A stretch of DNA of 64,000 nt from CAZADH01 sp964483805 (GCA_964483805.1 CAZADH010000004.1:13850-77849), one strand, 5' to 3'. Positions 32,778 through 41,351 are shown, counted from the first letter of the stretch. The notes: a model not told the origin generated them from the letters alone. A program made the numbers and translations.

Positions 32778-33703
32778 CGACGCTGACGAACGACAGCAAG
32801 CGGCCGACCGGGCTGGCGGCGATCATGCCGCGGTTTGTCCTGTTGGTCGGGTTCGAGTTGCGCAAGATCCTGTTGCAGAAAAAGGCTTTCCTCTTCCTGC
32901 TGGCCCTCAACGTCGTGCCGCTGCTGACCAGCACGCTGGGCGTGCTCTTGTGGGTGAAGGTGCAGAGTCTTGGTTTCACCCAGGGGCTCGAGTATTCGTT
33001 TCTCGTCGAGGGCATGCGGGGCATCCTGACTGGCCACATCAAGTTGTTCAGCCTGGTGGTGCCGTTCTTTCTGGCGTTGATCGTCGGTGACGTGATCAGT
33101 CGCGAACTGGGCAACGGGCAGATGAAAACGTTGCTGTTGACGCCGTTGGCACGGGCGCAGATCCTGGCCGCGAAGGCGTTGGCAGTGATGCTGTTCCTCT
33201 CGGTGGTCATCGCGTTCGGTGGCGTGCTTCTGCAGGTCGACATCTGGGTGGCGCATGCGCTCAAGAGCCAGAGCGGCATCGTCTTCGATCTGCCGGCCGA
33301 AACGCAGTTGCTGACGACCACGGCGGCTTTGCGAATTCTCGCGCTGACCTTCGTGATGGACCTTGTATTGATCGCGTATTTCACCGTGTTCGCGTTGTTG
33401 ACCGACAGCGCGTTGCTGATGGCGGTCGGTAGCCTGATCCTTTTGATGAGTTCGGCGGTCTTCTGCGCAATTGCGCCGGTGGTCGAGAAACTCGATCCGC
33501 GCTACGAGGCCGTGGCGAAGTGGTTGTTCCCCCGCTATTTGTCCGAGGTGCTGTCGATCGAAGCGATCAAGGGGCTGATCGAGGGCAAGGTGGCACTGGG
33601 CGACGCGCAGATGCTGAATCCGCTGCTGGCCACGGGGGCCTGGACGGTCGGTCTCGGCCTGCTCGCCCTGGGGGTCTTCCACCGGCGCGAGATCCACAAC
33701 TGA
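32774..33703 (+). CDS. ABC-2 type exporter, permease subunit
   Basis: 309 aa, with an ATG overlapping the ATPase stop by 4 bp, so the two are translationally coupled. About six hydrophobic helices are visible. The segment GDVISRELGNGQMKTLLLTPLAR is typical of ABC-2/NatB-like permeases (E-x-x-x-G-x-x-K/R-x-L-L-x-x-P). It forms the membrane channel of the exporter. A GTATT pair 11 bp apart (33365/33376) lies inside. Confidence 0.87.
   Translation: MTTLTNDSKRPTGLAAIMPRFVLLVGFELRKILLQKKAFLFLLALNVVPLLTSTLGVLLWVKVQSLGFTQGLEYSFLVEGMRGILTGHIKLFSLVVPFFLALIVGDVISRELGNGQMKTLLLTPLARAQILAAKALAVMLFLSVVIAFGGVLLQVDIWVAHALKSQSGIVFDLPAETQLLTTTAALRILALTFVMDLVLIAYFTVFALLTDSALLMAVGSLILLMSSAVFCAIAPVVEKLDPRYEAVAKWLFPRYLSEVLSIEAIKGLIEGKVALGDAQMLNPLLATGAWTVGLGLLALGVFHRREIHN
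33365..33380. promoter_or_regulatory. two GTATT half-sites 11 bp apart
   Basis: GTATT at 33365 and 33376 with 6 bp between them, inside the ABC permease gene. Confidence 0.45.
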
Positions 33704-33730
33704 GCGACCCCTCGGGTCGCCGGCCCCGTC

Positions 33731-34819
33731 ATGCAGAGATTCGTCGTCGTGGCGATGTCGGGTGGCGTCGATTCGTCGGTGACGGCTGCTCTCTTGCAGC
33801 AGCAGGGGCACCAATTGTTGGGGGTCACCCTCAAAACGTTTTGCTACGGTGATACTGCCGCCGGACCCCGCAGTTGCTGCGGTCTGGAAGGCGTCAATGC
33901 GGCGCGGGCGGTGTGCGCTCAATTGCAGATCCCGCACACGGTGATCGATGTGTCGGCGCGGTTCACGGCGGCGGTCATCGACGAATTCGTGAACGAATAC
34001 GCCGCCGGGCGCACGCCCAACCCATGCATACAATGTAATGCCTCCGTAAAGATTCCCGACTTGCTCGTGCACGCGCAGCGGTTGGGGGCCGACGCGGTTG
34101 CGACCGGCCACTATGCGCGCATCGAGGCCGGCGCCGACGGTTGGGCGCTGCGGCGGGGCGTCGACCCCGACAAAGATCAATCGTATTTTCTTTCGGCGTT
34201 GCCGGTGGCGGTCCTGGACCGGTTGCTGCTGCCGGTGGGGGGCATGACCAAAGCCCGATTGCGCGAATTGGCGCGCGAGTTGGGCCTGCCCAATGCCGAG
34301 CGCATCGAGTCGCAGGAAATCTGTTTCGTGCCCGATGACGACTACGTGGCGTTGTTGCGGCGCCGGCTGCCGGCCGATCATCCGGCCCTGCTGCCCGGCC
34401 CGCTGGTCGATCGGTCGGGCGCGGAGGTCGGACGGCACTGTGGGTTTGCCGGGTTCACCATCGGCCAGCGGCGCGGGTTGGGGGGCGGGAACCGCGAGCG
34501 GCTCTATGTGATTGGCGTCGACGCGGCACGGCGCACGGTGGTGGTCGGTCCGCGCGAGGCGTTGACCGCCCGGGGGTTGATCGCCGATCGCCTGAACTGG
34601 CTCGGGCCGCGGCCGGCCGCGGGCGCCGAGGTGCGCGTGCAGATGCGTCATCGCTCGCGGGCCGTACGAGCCCGCGTGAGCGCGTCACCGGGTTGCGGCG
34701 ACGAGCGACTCGAGCTGGCGCTGCTCGAGCCCGCGTCGGCAGTGACGCCGGGGCAGACCGCCGCGATCTATGCCGACGATCGCCTGCTGGGTGCCGGGCG
34801 CATTGTGGTCGTGACATGA
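33731..34819 (+). CDS. mnmA: tRNA-specific 2-thiouridylase MnmA
   Basis: 362 aa, family length. The N-terminal PP-loop SGGVDSS binds ATP. C99 in NPCIQCN and C198 in QEICFVPDDDY are the two catalytic cysteines of the persulfide/disulfide mechanism. GHYARI, KDQSYFLSAL and GFTIGQRRGLG are family hallmarks. It makes the 2-thio group on the wobble uridine of tRNA Glu, Gln and Lys. The spacing to the upstream ABC permease is 27 bp; the stop overlaps the next gene (ATGA). A motif copy, CATAC-AAT-GTAAT, is at 34027 over the NPCIQCN codons. Confidence 0.95.
   Translation: MQRFVVVAMSGGVDSSVTAALLQQQGHQLLGVTLKTFCYGDTAAGPRSCCGLEGVNAARAVCAQLQIPHTVIDVSARFTAAVIDEFVNEYAAGRTPNPCIQCNASVKIPDLLVHAQRLGADAVATGHYARIEAGADGWALRRGVDPDKDQSYFLSALPVAVLDRLLLPVGGMTKARLRELARELGLPNAERIESQEICFVPDDDYVALLRRRLPADHPALLPGPLVDRSGAEVGRHCGFAGFTIGQRRGLGGGNRERLYVIGVDAARRTVVVGPREALTARGLIADRLNWLGPRPAAGAEVRVQMRHRSRAVRARVSASPGCGDERLELALLEPASAVTPGQTAAIYADDRLLGAGRIVVVT
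34027..34039. promoter_or_regulatory. motif copy CATAC-AAT-GTAAT
   Basis: An 8/10 arm match inside mnmA, covering codons of the conserved NPCIQCN segment, where several synonymous choices are the AT-rich ones. Confidence 0.4.
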
Positions 34820-35979
34820 CGCGGGAGAGACCGGGCCGTGGTGGCACGGAGCCGATGAGCATCACGGCCGACCAGGTACGGGCGTTCCGGCTCGAGCGCT
34901 CCGGACTGACGGGTGGCGCGTTTGCGACGCCCGAAGACGTGGCGGCTGCGTTGGGTGGCGTGCAGGCCCAGATTCTGTCGGCGGCCGGTCTGGCGCTCTG
35001 GAACCGGTGTCCACGGTTTACCCTGCGGCGACTCGAGTCGTTGCTCATGCGGCGACGCACCCTGGTGAAGATCTGGGGACAACGCGGTACGCTGCATCTG
35101 TATCCGGCCCCGATGTGGCCCCTGGTTCATGGGGCGCTTTCGGGGCGGCCGACGTGGCAGGAGCGGTCATTGGCGGCGCGGGGCGGCGACGTGGCGGCGT
35201 GGCGGACGCTGGTGCAACGGGTCGCCGGTCTGCTGGCCGAGCGCGGGGTCATCGGCCGCCAGGATCTGCGGGCGACCGGTTGGGCGTTCGACGACGACGC
35301 GTTGTCGTCGTGGGGAGGCATCTTTGCCGACCTCGTGCGGCAGGGCATTGCCTGTCATGCGGGCAGCAGCGGCAACGAAGGCCTGTTTGCCCACCGACAG
35401 ACCTGGTTGCCGCGACTGGTGTGGGCGCCACCCGATCGGTTGACGGCCAATGGGGCCTTGCTCGAGCGGTATCTGGCGACGTATGGTCCGGCGACGCTGG
35501 CCGACTTCGCATATTGGCGTGGATCGAGCCAGGCCGAGGCGCGTCGGTGGTTGACGGCGCTCGGCGACCGGGTGGCAACGGTGCAGGTCGAGGGCATGCC
35601 CATGCTTGCCTGTCGGGCCGATCTCGACTGGTTCCGTCGGGCACCGGTGCCGAGCGAGGGCGACGTGCGTCTGCTGGGGCGCTTTGAACCCCTGTTGTTG
35701 GCGCAGCGCGACAAGTCGTTCTGGGTGCCGTCGCGGTTCCACCATCGGGTCTGGCGGCCGGCCGGACACATCGAGGCCACGGTGCTCGGTCTGCGCGGCC
35801 AGGTGATCGGGACCTGGCGATACGCGCGCAGCGACGCGGGGGTGGCGATCGCGGTGCGGCCGTTCGGTCGCCTGGCGGCGTCGGTGGTTGCCGGCCTCGA
35901 ACGACAGGCGGTGCGGGTGGCACGGTTCTTCGGGGTACCGCTGACCCGGCTCGACTGCTGGCGTGCAAAAGCCGCTTGA
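34816..35979 (+). CDS. winged-helix DNA glycosylase-like protein (HTH_42, AlkX/YcaQ family)
   Basis: 387 aa from the ATG at 34816 that overlaps the mnmA stop; a second candidate start at 34855 (MSITADQV) has GGAG upstream. Family features: GGVQAQ near residue 45, the QxQ-type catalytic motif of HTH_42 enzymes, then LWNRCPRFT, LVKIWGQRGTLHLYP, and the C-terminal RFEPLLLAQRDK and AVRPFGRL segments. YcaQ/AlkX-type enzymes remove damaged bases and unhook interstrand crosslinks. The exact substrate (AZL-like or YcaQ-like) is uncertain. It probably shares the mnmA transcript through coupled translation. Confidence 0.82.
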   Translation: MTRERPGRGGTEPMSITADQVRAFRLERSGLTGGAFATPEDVAAALGGVQAQILSAAGLALWNRCPRFTLRRLESLLMRRRTLVKIWGQRGTLHLYPAPMWPLVHGALSGRPTWQERSLAARGGDVAAWRTLVQRVAGLLAERGVIGRQDLRATGWAFDDDALSSWGGIFADLVRQGIACHAGSSGNEGLFAHRQTWLPRLVWAPPDRLTANGALLERYLATYGPATLADFAYWRGSSQAEARRWLTALGDRVATVQVEGMPMLACRADLDWFRRAPVPSEGDVRLLGRFEPLLLAQRDKSFWVPSRFHHRVWRPAGHIEATVLGLRGQVIGTWRYARSDAGVAIAVRPFGRLAASVVAGLERQAVRVARFFGVPLTRLDCWRAKAA

Positions 35980-36004
35980 CATGCTGATGAGGCTCGACTA
36001 TGAT
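35976..36004 (+). promoter_or_regulatory. strong sigma70 promoter, near-leaderless
   Basis: Perfect TTGACA at 35976-35981, 17 bp, TATGAT at 35999-36004. The expected start is about 36011, only about 11 nt before the ATG at 36022. The -35 overlaps the stop of the preceding gene. Confidence 0.75.
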
Positions 36005-36021
36005 GGGCAAACTTGGTGTCC

Positions 36022-36363
36022 ATGGGTACATGTATCTTTTGCGCCATCGCATCCGGAGCGGTGTCCAGCGAGATCGTTTATCGTGGTGAACACGTAATCG
36101 GTTTTCGCGACATCCATCCGCAGGCACCTGTTCATGTGTTGGTGATCCCGCGGCGACATATCGCCACGCTCAACGACCTGACAGAGGCCGACGATGTGGT
36201 CTGGCTCGAAATGCACCGGGCGATCCGCCAGGTTGCACGTGAACTCGAGCTCGACGCAGGGTATCGCGTCGTGGTGAATTGCCAAGCGGCGGCAGGGCAG
36301 ACGGTGTTCCATCTGCATGCCCATGTGCTTGGGGGCCGGTCGATGCACTGGCCGCCGGGTTAG
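36022..36363 (+). CDS. HIT-family nucleotide hydrolase/transferase (HinT-like)
   Basis: 113 aa. CIFCAIASG at the start carries the CxxC typical of HINT proteins. HVLVIPRRHIATL and the histidine triad VFHLHAHVLGGR near the end complete the signature. HinT enzymes cleave AMP-lysine and other nucleoside phosphoramidates. The ATG at 36022 is preferred over a TTG three codons upstream. The promoter gives a very short leader without a clear ribosome site. rpsU follows after 55 bp. Confidence 0.92.
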   Translation: MGTCIFCAIASGAVSSEIVYRGEHVIGFRDIHPQAPVHVLVIPRRHIATLNDLTEADDVVWLEMHRAIRQVARELELDAGYRVVVNCQAAAGQTVFHLHAHVLGGRSMHWPPG

Positions 36364-36418
36364 GGCCGGGCCGTATTGGGGTTCACGTGATTTCGCAACA
36401 GAAGGGGGGGAAACAACC

Positions 36419-36601
36419 GTGGCAGAAATTCGCGTCATGAAAGACGAACCGATCGAAAAGGCACTGAAACGCTTCCAGAAGAAGTGCCAGGAGTCGGGGT
36501 TGATCAAGGAAATCAAGAAGCGCCGGGCGTACGAAAAGCCCAGCGAGAAGAAGAAGCGCAAGGCTGCAGAAGCGCGCCGCAAACAGCGTCGTCGCCGGTA
36601 A
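36419..36601 (+). CDS. rpsU: 30S ribosomal protein bS21
   Basis: 60 aa from a GTG at 36419 preceded by AGGGGGG. The sequence IEKALKRFQKKCQESG with the basic tail KKRKAAEARRKQRRRR is the full bS21 pattern and length. bS21 sits on the 30S platform near the anti-Shine-Dalgarno region and helps initiation. The next gene begins 45 bp downstream, right after an exact motif palindrome. Confidence 0.95.
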   Translation: MAEIRVMKDEPIEKALKRFQKKCQESGLIKEIKKRRAYEKPSEKKKRKAAEARRKQRRRR

Positions 36602-36616
36602 GCCGGTTTTCCCTGT

Positions 36617-36629
36617 AATACAACGTATT
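36617..36629. promoter_or_regulatory. exact motif palindrome AATAC-AAC-GTATT between rpsU and nfeD
   Basis: A 10/10 arm match in the 44-bp gap, 16 bp before the first nfeD-type ATG (36646) and just before its AGGAGG. Best placed of all copies to act as an operator. Confidence 0.7.
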
Positions 36630-36645
36630 TATGGCAGGAGGCCTT

Positions 36646-38055
36646 ATGGCACGGAAATACCGTCCGTCGGGTCTCCTGCTTTTTGCTGTTCCCGTGGTTT
36701 TCTGTCTCGCGTTTGTGCTGGCGGTTGGAACGCGGGGCGCCGCCCAGGATGCAAGCGGGGCCGTCGTCGCGACGACCACGGTGGTGACGCCGACCGCGGT
36801 GCCGGTGGCCGGGCCGGTGCTGGTGTTGCCGATCCGGGCCGAGATCGAGTCGGGCCTGGCGTTTTTTGTCGCCCGCATGATCCGCTACGCCGAACAGAAG
36901 AATTGCGCGGCGATCGTCTTCGAGATCAATTCTCCGGGGGGCCTGGTGACGGCGGCTCAAGAGATCCGCGACGCGATCAAGAATACCAAGATCCGCACGG
37001 TGGCGTTCGTGCATGAGCGGGCCCTTTCCGCGGCAGCGCTCATTGCCATCGCCTGTGAGAAGATCGCGATGAAGCCCGGATCCGAGATGGGGGCCGCCAC
37101 CCCGATCAGCTTGATCGGCGGTGGTGCCGAAGCGGCGCCGCAGAAGTTTGTCTCCGCATTCAAGGCCGAGTTTGAGACCACGGCCAACTTCCGCTCCCGG
37201 CCGCCGGCCTTTGCCGCGGCGATGGTCGACAAAGACCATCCGACGATTCCGGGGTTGGTGCGGCAGGGCGAGATTCTGACGTTCACCACCGAGAAAGCGT
37301 CGGAGCACGGCTACTGCGATGCGGTGGCCAACTCCGTCGAGCAGGTGTTGAAGAAGCTGGCGATCGATGCGTCGTCGCTCGAATACGCGCAACCCACGTC
37401 GGCCGAGAACATTGCGCGGTGGCTGACGAATCCCAACATTTCGGTGCTGCTGTTTTCGGCGGGCGTCTGGATCATCATCGCCGATGTTTTGTTTCTCGGT
37501 GCGAGCACGGGGTTGTTGCTGGTGGGCGGCGCCCTGTTGGCGTTGTTCTTCGGCGGTCACTTGTTTGCCTATCTCGCAGGTTGGGAAGCGATCATCCTGT
37601 TCGCGATCGGCATCGGGTTCTTGTTTGCCGAGGTTTTTGTCGTGCCGGGTTCGGTGGCGGTGGGCATCGTGGGCATCACCTGCACCGGTCTGGGCATGGT
37701 CCTCGTCTTTGGCGGCGTGAACATGGCGATGTGGGCCATCCTCAAGTTTCTCGCGCTGTCGACGGTGGCGACGGTGGCCTGCTATATGCTGGCGCCACAC
37801 ATGCGCCTATTCGATCACCTGATCCTGAAAGAAGAACTGACCACCGATGCCGGGTTCGTGGCCACTCCCGTGAACCCACATGCTCACCTGATGGGTGTCG
37901 AGGGTTTTGCGCTGACGCCGCTGCATCCGGCCGGATACGCCCGGCTCGGCAGTGCGCGCGTCGAAGTGGTCTCAGAGGGCGAGTTCATCGAACGGGACGA
38001 CCGCGTGGTCGTCGTGCAGGTCGAAGGCGACAAGATCGTGGTGCGAAAATTGTGA
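36646..38055 (+). CDS. NfeD family membrane serine protease (long form)
   Basis: 469 aa from the ATG at 36646 with AGGAGG at 36636-36641; an ATG at 36631 overlaps that site. A signal or anchor segment is followed by a ClpP-like domain (about 60-240): S128 in ERALSAAALIA and K167 in APQKFVSAF are spaced 39 residues apart, close to the Ser-Lys dyad of the archaeal 1510-N protease. INSPGG supports the fold. Four or five membrane helices follow, then a soluble OB-fold NfeD domain (GYARLGSARVEVVSEGEFI). Long NfeD proteins work with flotillins, and floA lies two genes downstream. Confidence 0.88.
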   Translation: MARKYRPSGLLLFAVPVVFCLAFVLAVGTRGAAQDASGAVVATTTVVTPTAVPVAGPVLVLPIRAEIESGLAFFVARMIRYAEQKNCAAIVFEINSPGGLVTAAQEIRDAIKNTKIRTVAFVHERALSAAALIAIACEKIAMKPGSEMGAATPISLIGGGAEAAPQKFVSAFKAEFETTANFRSRPPAFAAAMVDKDHPTIPGLVRQGEILTFTTEKASEHGYCDAVANSVEQVLKKLAIDASSLEYAQPTSAENIARWLTNPNISVLLFSAGVWIIIADVLFLGASTGLLLVGGALLALFFGGHLFAYLAGWEAIILFAIGIGFLFAEVFVVPGSVAVGIVGITCTGLGMVLVFGGVNMAMWAILKFLALSTVATVACYMLAPHMRLFDHLILKEELTTDAGFVATPVNPHAHLMGVEGFALTPLHPAGYARLGSARVEVVSEGEFIERDDRVVVVQVEGDKIVVRKL

Positions 38056-38057
38056 TC

Positions 38058-38070
38058 AATATAATGTATT
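38058..38070. promoter_or_regulatory. motif copy AATAT-AAT-GTATT (9/10) over the start of the second nfeD gene
   Basis: It lies 3 bases after the first nfeD stop and includes the ATG at 38064. Confidence 0.55.
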
Positions 38071-38858
38071 TACATTTGTCGTGGCGTCGGCGGTTGTCGG
38101 TGCTGGTGGCCGTGCTGTTGATTCTGGGTGTCGGCGGGGCAATCCTGGCCCAGGACGACCCCGACCGCGGCAACCTGTTGCCCGAAAAGAAACCGACACC
38201 GAACACCTCGACGCCGGCCGCGGCGCCGACCGCTGCGCCCGGAGCGGTGGGGGCAAACCCCGGCACGGTTGGTCCGACCGGTGCGCCCGCGCTACCGGGG
38301 GCCGTCGATGCCGGCGCCGACTCACCCTACGTGATCGGGGCCATGGTGGTGGTGTTGTTGGTTGGTGGCATCGGGCTGTTGATCGTCGAGATCGCGTTGA
38401 TTCCCGGGCTGGGCATTCCGGGGTTCGTGGGCGTCGTGCTGACCGCGGGCAGCCTGATGCTGGCATTCTGGAAGCTCGACCCCCGGCTCGCCGTTGCGCA
38501 CACGTTGCTGTCGGTGGTGGTTCTGGCCGGGCTTGCCTACTGGACCTTTTACGTCTTCCCGCACACCCGGCTGGGCAAGGCGTTTGTGCTCGAGACGGCG
38601 ATCACCGATGACGCACGGTCGCAAACGGTCCTGGCGGCGTGTGCCAATCTGGTCGGGCAGGAAGGCGTGTCGCTGAGCGATTTGCGGCCGTCCGGCATTG
38701 CCCGCATCGGGCAACAGCGGGTCGAGGTGACCTCCGAGGGCGATTTCATACCGCGCAACACCCGCATCAAGGTGTTGGCGGTGCGGCAAGGCGACAACGT
38801 CATCGTCGTGCCGCTGGGGCCGGCAACGCCTGCCGATGCGGGCGAGAAGACGTCGTGA
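38064..38858 (+). CDS. NfeD family protein (short form)
   Basis: 264 aa from the ATG at 38064; a GTG at 38052 that overlaps the previous stop is also possible. Translation is probably coupled because no ribosome site is visible. A signal peptide (SVLVAVLLILGVGGAILAQ) is followed by a Pro/Ala/Thr linker, then membrane helices (VIGAMVVVLLVGGIGLLIVEI, LGIPGFVGVVLTAGSLML) and a C-terminal OB-fold (GIARIGQQRVEVTSEGDFI) almost parallel to that of the upstream gene. There is no protease domain. Short NfeD proteins bind flotillin; floA follows 239 bp downstream. Confidence 0.85.
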   Translation: MYLHLSWRRRLSVLVAVLLILGVGGAILAQDDPDRGNLLPEKKPTPNTSTPAAAPTAAPGAVGANPGTVGPTGAPALPGAVDAGADSPYVIGAMVVVLLVGGIGLLIVEIALIPGLGIPGFVGVVLTAGSLMLAFWKLDPRLAVAHTLLSVVVLAGLAYWTFYVFPHTRLGKAFVLETAITDDARSQTVLAACANLVGQEGVSLSDLRPSGIARIGQQRVEVTSEGDFIPRNTRIKVLAVRQGDNVIVVPLGPATPADAGEKTS

Positions 38859-39097
38859 CGGCCCCGTTGCGCCGCGTGAAACGGGCGTTTTGCGCCGCCG
38901 TCCTTGGCGGCAGTCGTGGGCGGGCGGGTCGCTTGCGACTGCGCCATCCGTGGCGGGCGGTTCCCGGTGGTCGTTGCTTGACTCGCGGTCGGCATTCTGT
39001 GATGCTGAACGCGAACTGGTTCTGGTCACCCGCGGCATCGGCCGCGGTTCGGTTGTTGCGCTACTTCACCACCTCATAACGGCGAGGAGGCTGTTCC

Positions 39098-40075
39098 ATG
39101 GAGATCATGGTTGTCTTATTGGTTATCGCGGGTTTCATCCTGTTTTCCGTGGTCTACTACTTTATTCCCTTCGGTCTGTGGGTCACGGCGATCTTCTCGA
39201 ACGTTCGCGTCGGCATCTCTGACCTCATCGCCATGCGCTTGCGCAACGTGCCGCCCAGCACGATCATTCACCCGGCGATCATGGGCAGCAAGGGCGGCCT
39301 GGCGCTCAATATCAAAGACCTCGAGGCCCACTATCTGGCCGGCGGCCAGGTGAGTCGGGTCGTTTCGGCGTTGATCGTGGCGCAACGCGCCAACATTCCG
39401 CTCGACTTCAAACAGGCGACGGCGATCGACCTCGCCGGCCGTGACGTGCTCGACGCCGTCAAACTGTGCGTGAAACCCAAGGTCATCAATACTCCTGAAG
39501 TCGCGGCCATGGCCAAAGACGGCATTCAGGTCAAGGCGATCGCCCGCATCACCATCAAGGCGAACATCAACAAGTTGATCGGTGGCGCCATGGAAGAGAC
39601 CATTCTCGCGCGTGTCGGCGAGGGCATCGTGACGACGATCGGTTCGGCCAACTCGCACAAAGAGATTCTCGAGAACCCCGATCGTATTTCGAAGACCGTG
39701 CAGGACAAGGGGCTCGATGCCAAGACGGCGTTCGAGATTCTCTCGATCGACATTGCCGACGTCGATATTGGCAACAACATCGGCGCCAAGCTGCAGATCG
39801 ATCAGGCCGAGGCCGACATGAAGATTGCGCAGGCGAAGGCGGCCGAGCGCAAAGCGATGGCCGAGGCGAAGGAACAGGAAAACCGCGCGCTCGAGCAGGA
39901 AATGCGGGCAAAGCTGGTCGAGTCGGAAGCGCAGGTTCCCAAGGCGATCTCGTCGGCGCTCAACAGCGGCAACATGGGCATCATGGATTACTACACGCTC
40001 AAGAACATCCTCGCCGACACGCAGATGCGGTCGTCGATCGCCCAGATGCCGGATCAAGGCGGCGTGTCACGCTGA
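39098..40075 (+). CDS. floA: flotillin-like protein FloA
   Basis: 325 aa, the FloA/YqfA length. GAGGAGG precedes the ATG. An N-terminal hairpin membrane segment (VVLLVIAGFILFSVVYYF) is followed by an SPFH-like domain (VSRVVSALIVAQRANIPLDF, LDAVKLCVKPKVINTP) and an EA-rich coiled coil (AEADMKIAQAKAAERKAMAE) typical of flotillins. It organises membrane microdomains and helps assemble membrane complexes. It forms an apparent operon with two nfeD genes upstream and a small membrane protein downstream. Confidence 0.95.
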   Translation: MEIMVVLLVIAGFILFSVVYYFIPFGLWVTAIFSNVRVGISDLIAMRLRNVPPSTIIHPAIMGSKGGLALNIKDLEAHYLAGGQVSRVVSALIVAQRANIPLDFKQATAIDLAGRDVLDAVKLCVKPKVINTPEVAAMAKDGIQVKAIARITIKANINKLIGGAMEETILARVGEGIVTTIGSANSHKEILENPDRISKTVQDKGLDAKTAFEILSIDIADVDIGNNIGAKLQIDQAEADMKIAQAKAAERKAMAEAKEQENRALEQEMRAKLVESEAQVPKAISSALNSGNMGIMDYYTLKNILADTQMRSSIAQMPDQGGVSR

Positions 40076-40088
40076 GCGTGACAACAGA

Positions 40089-40101
40089 AATACATCGTAT
40101 G
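40089..40101. promoter_or_regulatory. motif copy AATAC-ATC-GTATG (9/10) after floA
   Basis: It lies in the 36-bp gap between floA and the 40112 gene, about 10 bp before that ATG. Confidence 0.55.
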
Positions 40102-40111
40102 AGGTTGCACC

Positions 40112-40627
40112 ATGGATGATTGGGTAGCGATCATCTTCTGGGCCGTCGTCATCGTTGCTTCCGTCGTGTCGAAGGTCATGGGGCAGGCCGGCACGACGAA
40201 CGCACCCGACGAGCAAGACCTCAAAGACCTCGAGGAGTTCTTCACCCGGCAAAAATCCGGGTCGGCAGCGGGACGCAGTCCGACCGAGGCCGACGGCGAG
40301 TTTCTCCCGCAGCGGCAACCCAAGCCCAAGCGGGCCAAGAAGCGGCCGGAGCCGGTGCAACCCCAGGTCCGCCCGCCGGTGGTGGCGGGCTGGTCGGCCG
40401 ACAACGAACCCGATGCAGACGATGGATTTCAGGGGGTCGAAGTCAGCGGTGGCACCCGTTCGCTCATCCGGCGGACGGCATCGGAACCCCTGGCCCGCGC
40501 GGTGCAGCCGCGCCTGCGCATTGTCATCAACCGACAGAGTATGTTGCAGACCATCGTCATGAACGAGATCCTGCAACGTTACGATCTGATGCGCCTGTCG
40601 AAGATCCTGCCGCGGCGGTACGACTGA
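40112..40627 (+). CDS. small membrane-anchored hypothetical protein downstream of floA
   Basis: 171 aa. One N-terminal membrane helix (VAIIFWAVVIVASVVSKVM) anchors a cytosolic chain that is acidic, then basic/Pro-rich (PKPKRAKKRPEPVQPQ). The C-terminal ~40 residues are conserved-looking and helical (LRIVINRQSMLQTIVMNEIL). A similar anchored protein next to FloA occurs in some genomes, but I cannot name the family. Context suggests a microdomain partner. Confidence 0.65.
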   Translation: MDDWVAIIFWAVVIVASVVSKVMGQAGTTNAPDEQDLKDLEEFFTRQKSGSAAGRSPTEADGEFLPQRQPKPKRAKKRPEPVQPQVRPPVVAGWSADNEPDADDGFQGVEVSGGTRSLIRRTASEPLARAVQPRLRIVINRQSMLQTIVMNEILQRYDLMRLSKILPRRYD

Positions 40628-40646
40628 CGCCGGCGTTGCCGAGCCG

Positions 40647-41351
40647 GTGCCCGTCGCCCTGAACACAGTGGAAGATCTGGACCATCACGAATGGGCCCGC
40701 GCGCTCTGTCGTGCATTTTTTCGGGCGTTCGCTATCGAGTTGCGCGTCACGGTGGCCGAGGACGTGGCCGTGCCTGTCAGTCCCGAGGTGCGCCGCATCT
40801 TTGTGGTTCGCCAGGTGAGCCCGGCGACGCTGCCATTGGTGCGAGCGGTGCGGCGCGGACGGCTGTCGATGCTGGTGGCAGCGCGGGTGCGCCGTTGGCC
40901 GTTGCTGGGTTGGCTGAGCGAAGCCTTGCAGAGCATTCATGTGCGGCCGGGTTCCGATGCCGACTGGTTGATTGAGCAAGTGCGGGCGCGACTGAATCAG
41001 GGTTGCGACGTGGTGTTGCCGATCGCCCGCAGTGGTTTGGCGATTCCACCCGGGGGCCTGGTGCCGCGCGAGCCGGCGGCGATTGTGGAGGGTTGCCACG
41101 CCCCCTGGGTGCCGGTGGCGGTGAGCGGCCTGGCGTCGCTGTGGCCGCCGCATGAACTGGCGCCGGCGATCGGCACGGTTCATGTGCTGGTCGGGGCGAC
41201 GCAACCACCACTGGCAACCTGTATTGACGATGGCAATACATCGTTGCGCGCGCGGATCGAGGCCGCCATGGAGGCGGCCGATCTGCAGTTGGCCGGCATC
41301 ATTGCCGAGGAGATGGCGCCAAAAACGCCGAAGGAGCCGTTCTTTGTCTGA
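40647..41351 (+). CDS. degenerate lysophospholipid-acyltransferase-like protein
   Basis: 234 aa from a GTG at 40647. The order of blocks recalls PlsC/LPLAT enzymes: RRWPLLGWLSEALQSIHV (the P-x-x-G-W ... I region), LIEQVRARLNQGCDVVLPI (normally L-x-x-G-x-x-V-x-I-F-P-E-G), then APWVPVAVSGL. The catalytic H-x4-D motif is not visible and the FPEGTRS block reads LPIARSG, so acyltransferase activity is unlikely unless the active site is remodelled. There is no signal peptide. The 3' end overlaps the next gene by 8 bp. Confidence 0.55.
   Translation: MPVALNTVEDLDHHEWARALCRAFFRAFAIELRVTVAEDVAVPVSPEVRRIFVVRQVSPATLPLVRAVRRGRLSMLVAARVRRWPLLGWLSEALQSIHVRPGSDADWLIEQVRARLNQGCDVVLPIARSGLAIPPGGLVPREPAAIVEGCHAPWVPVAVSGLASLWPPHELAPAIGTVHVLVGATQPPLATCIDDGNTSLRARIEAAMEAADLQLAGIIAEEMAPKTPKEPFFV

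Noticed and set aside
38859..39097. A gene between the short nfeD gene and floA
   Set aside because: Reading frames here have no ribosome site or protein-like composition. I see only the floA ribosome site in this 239-bp gap.
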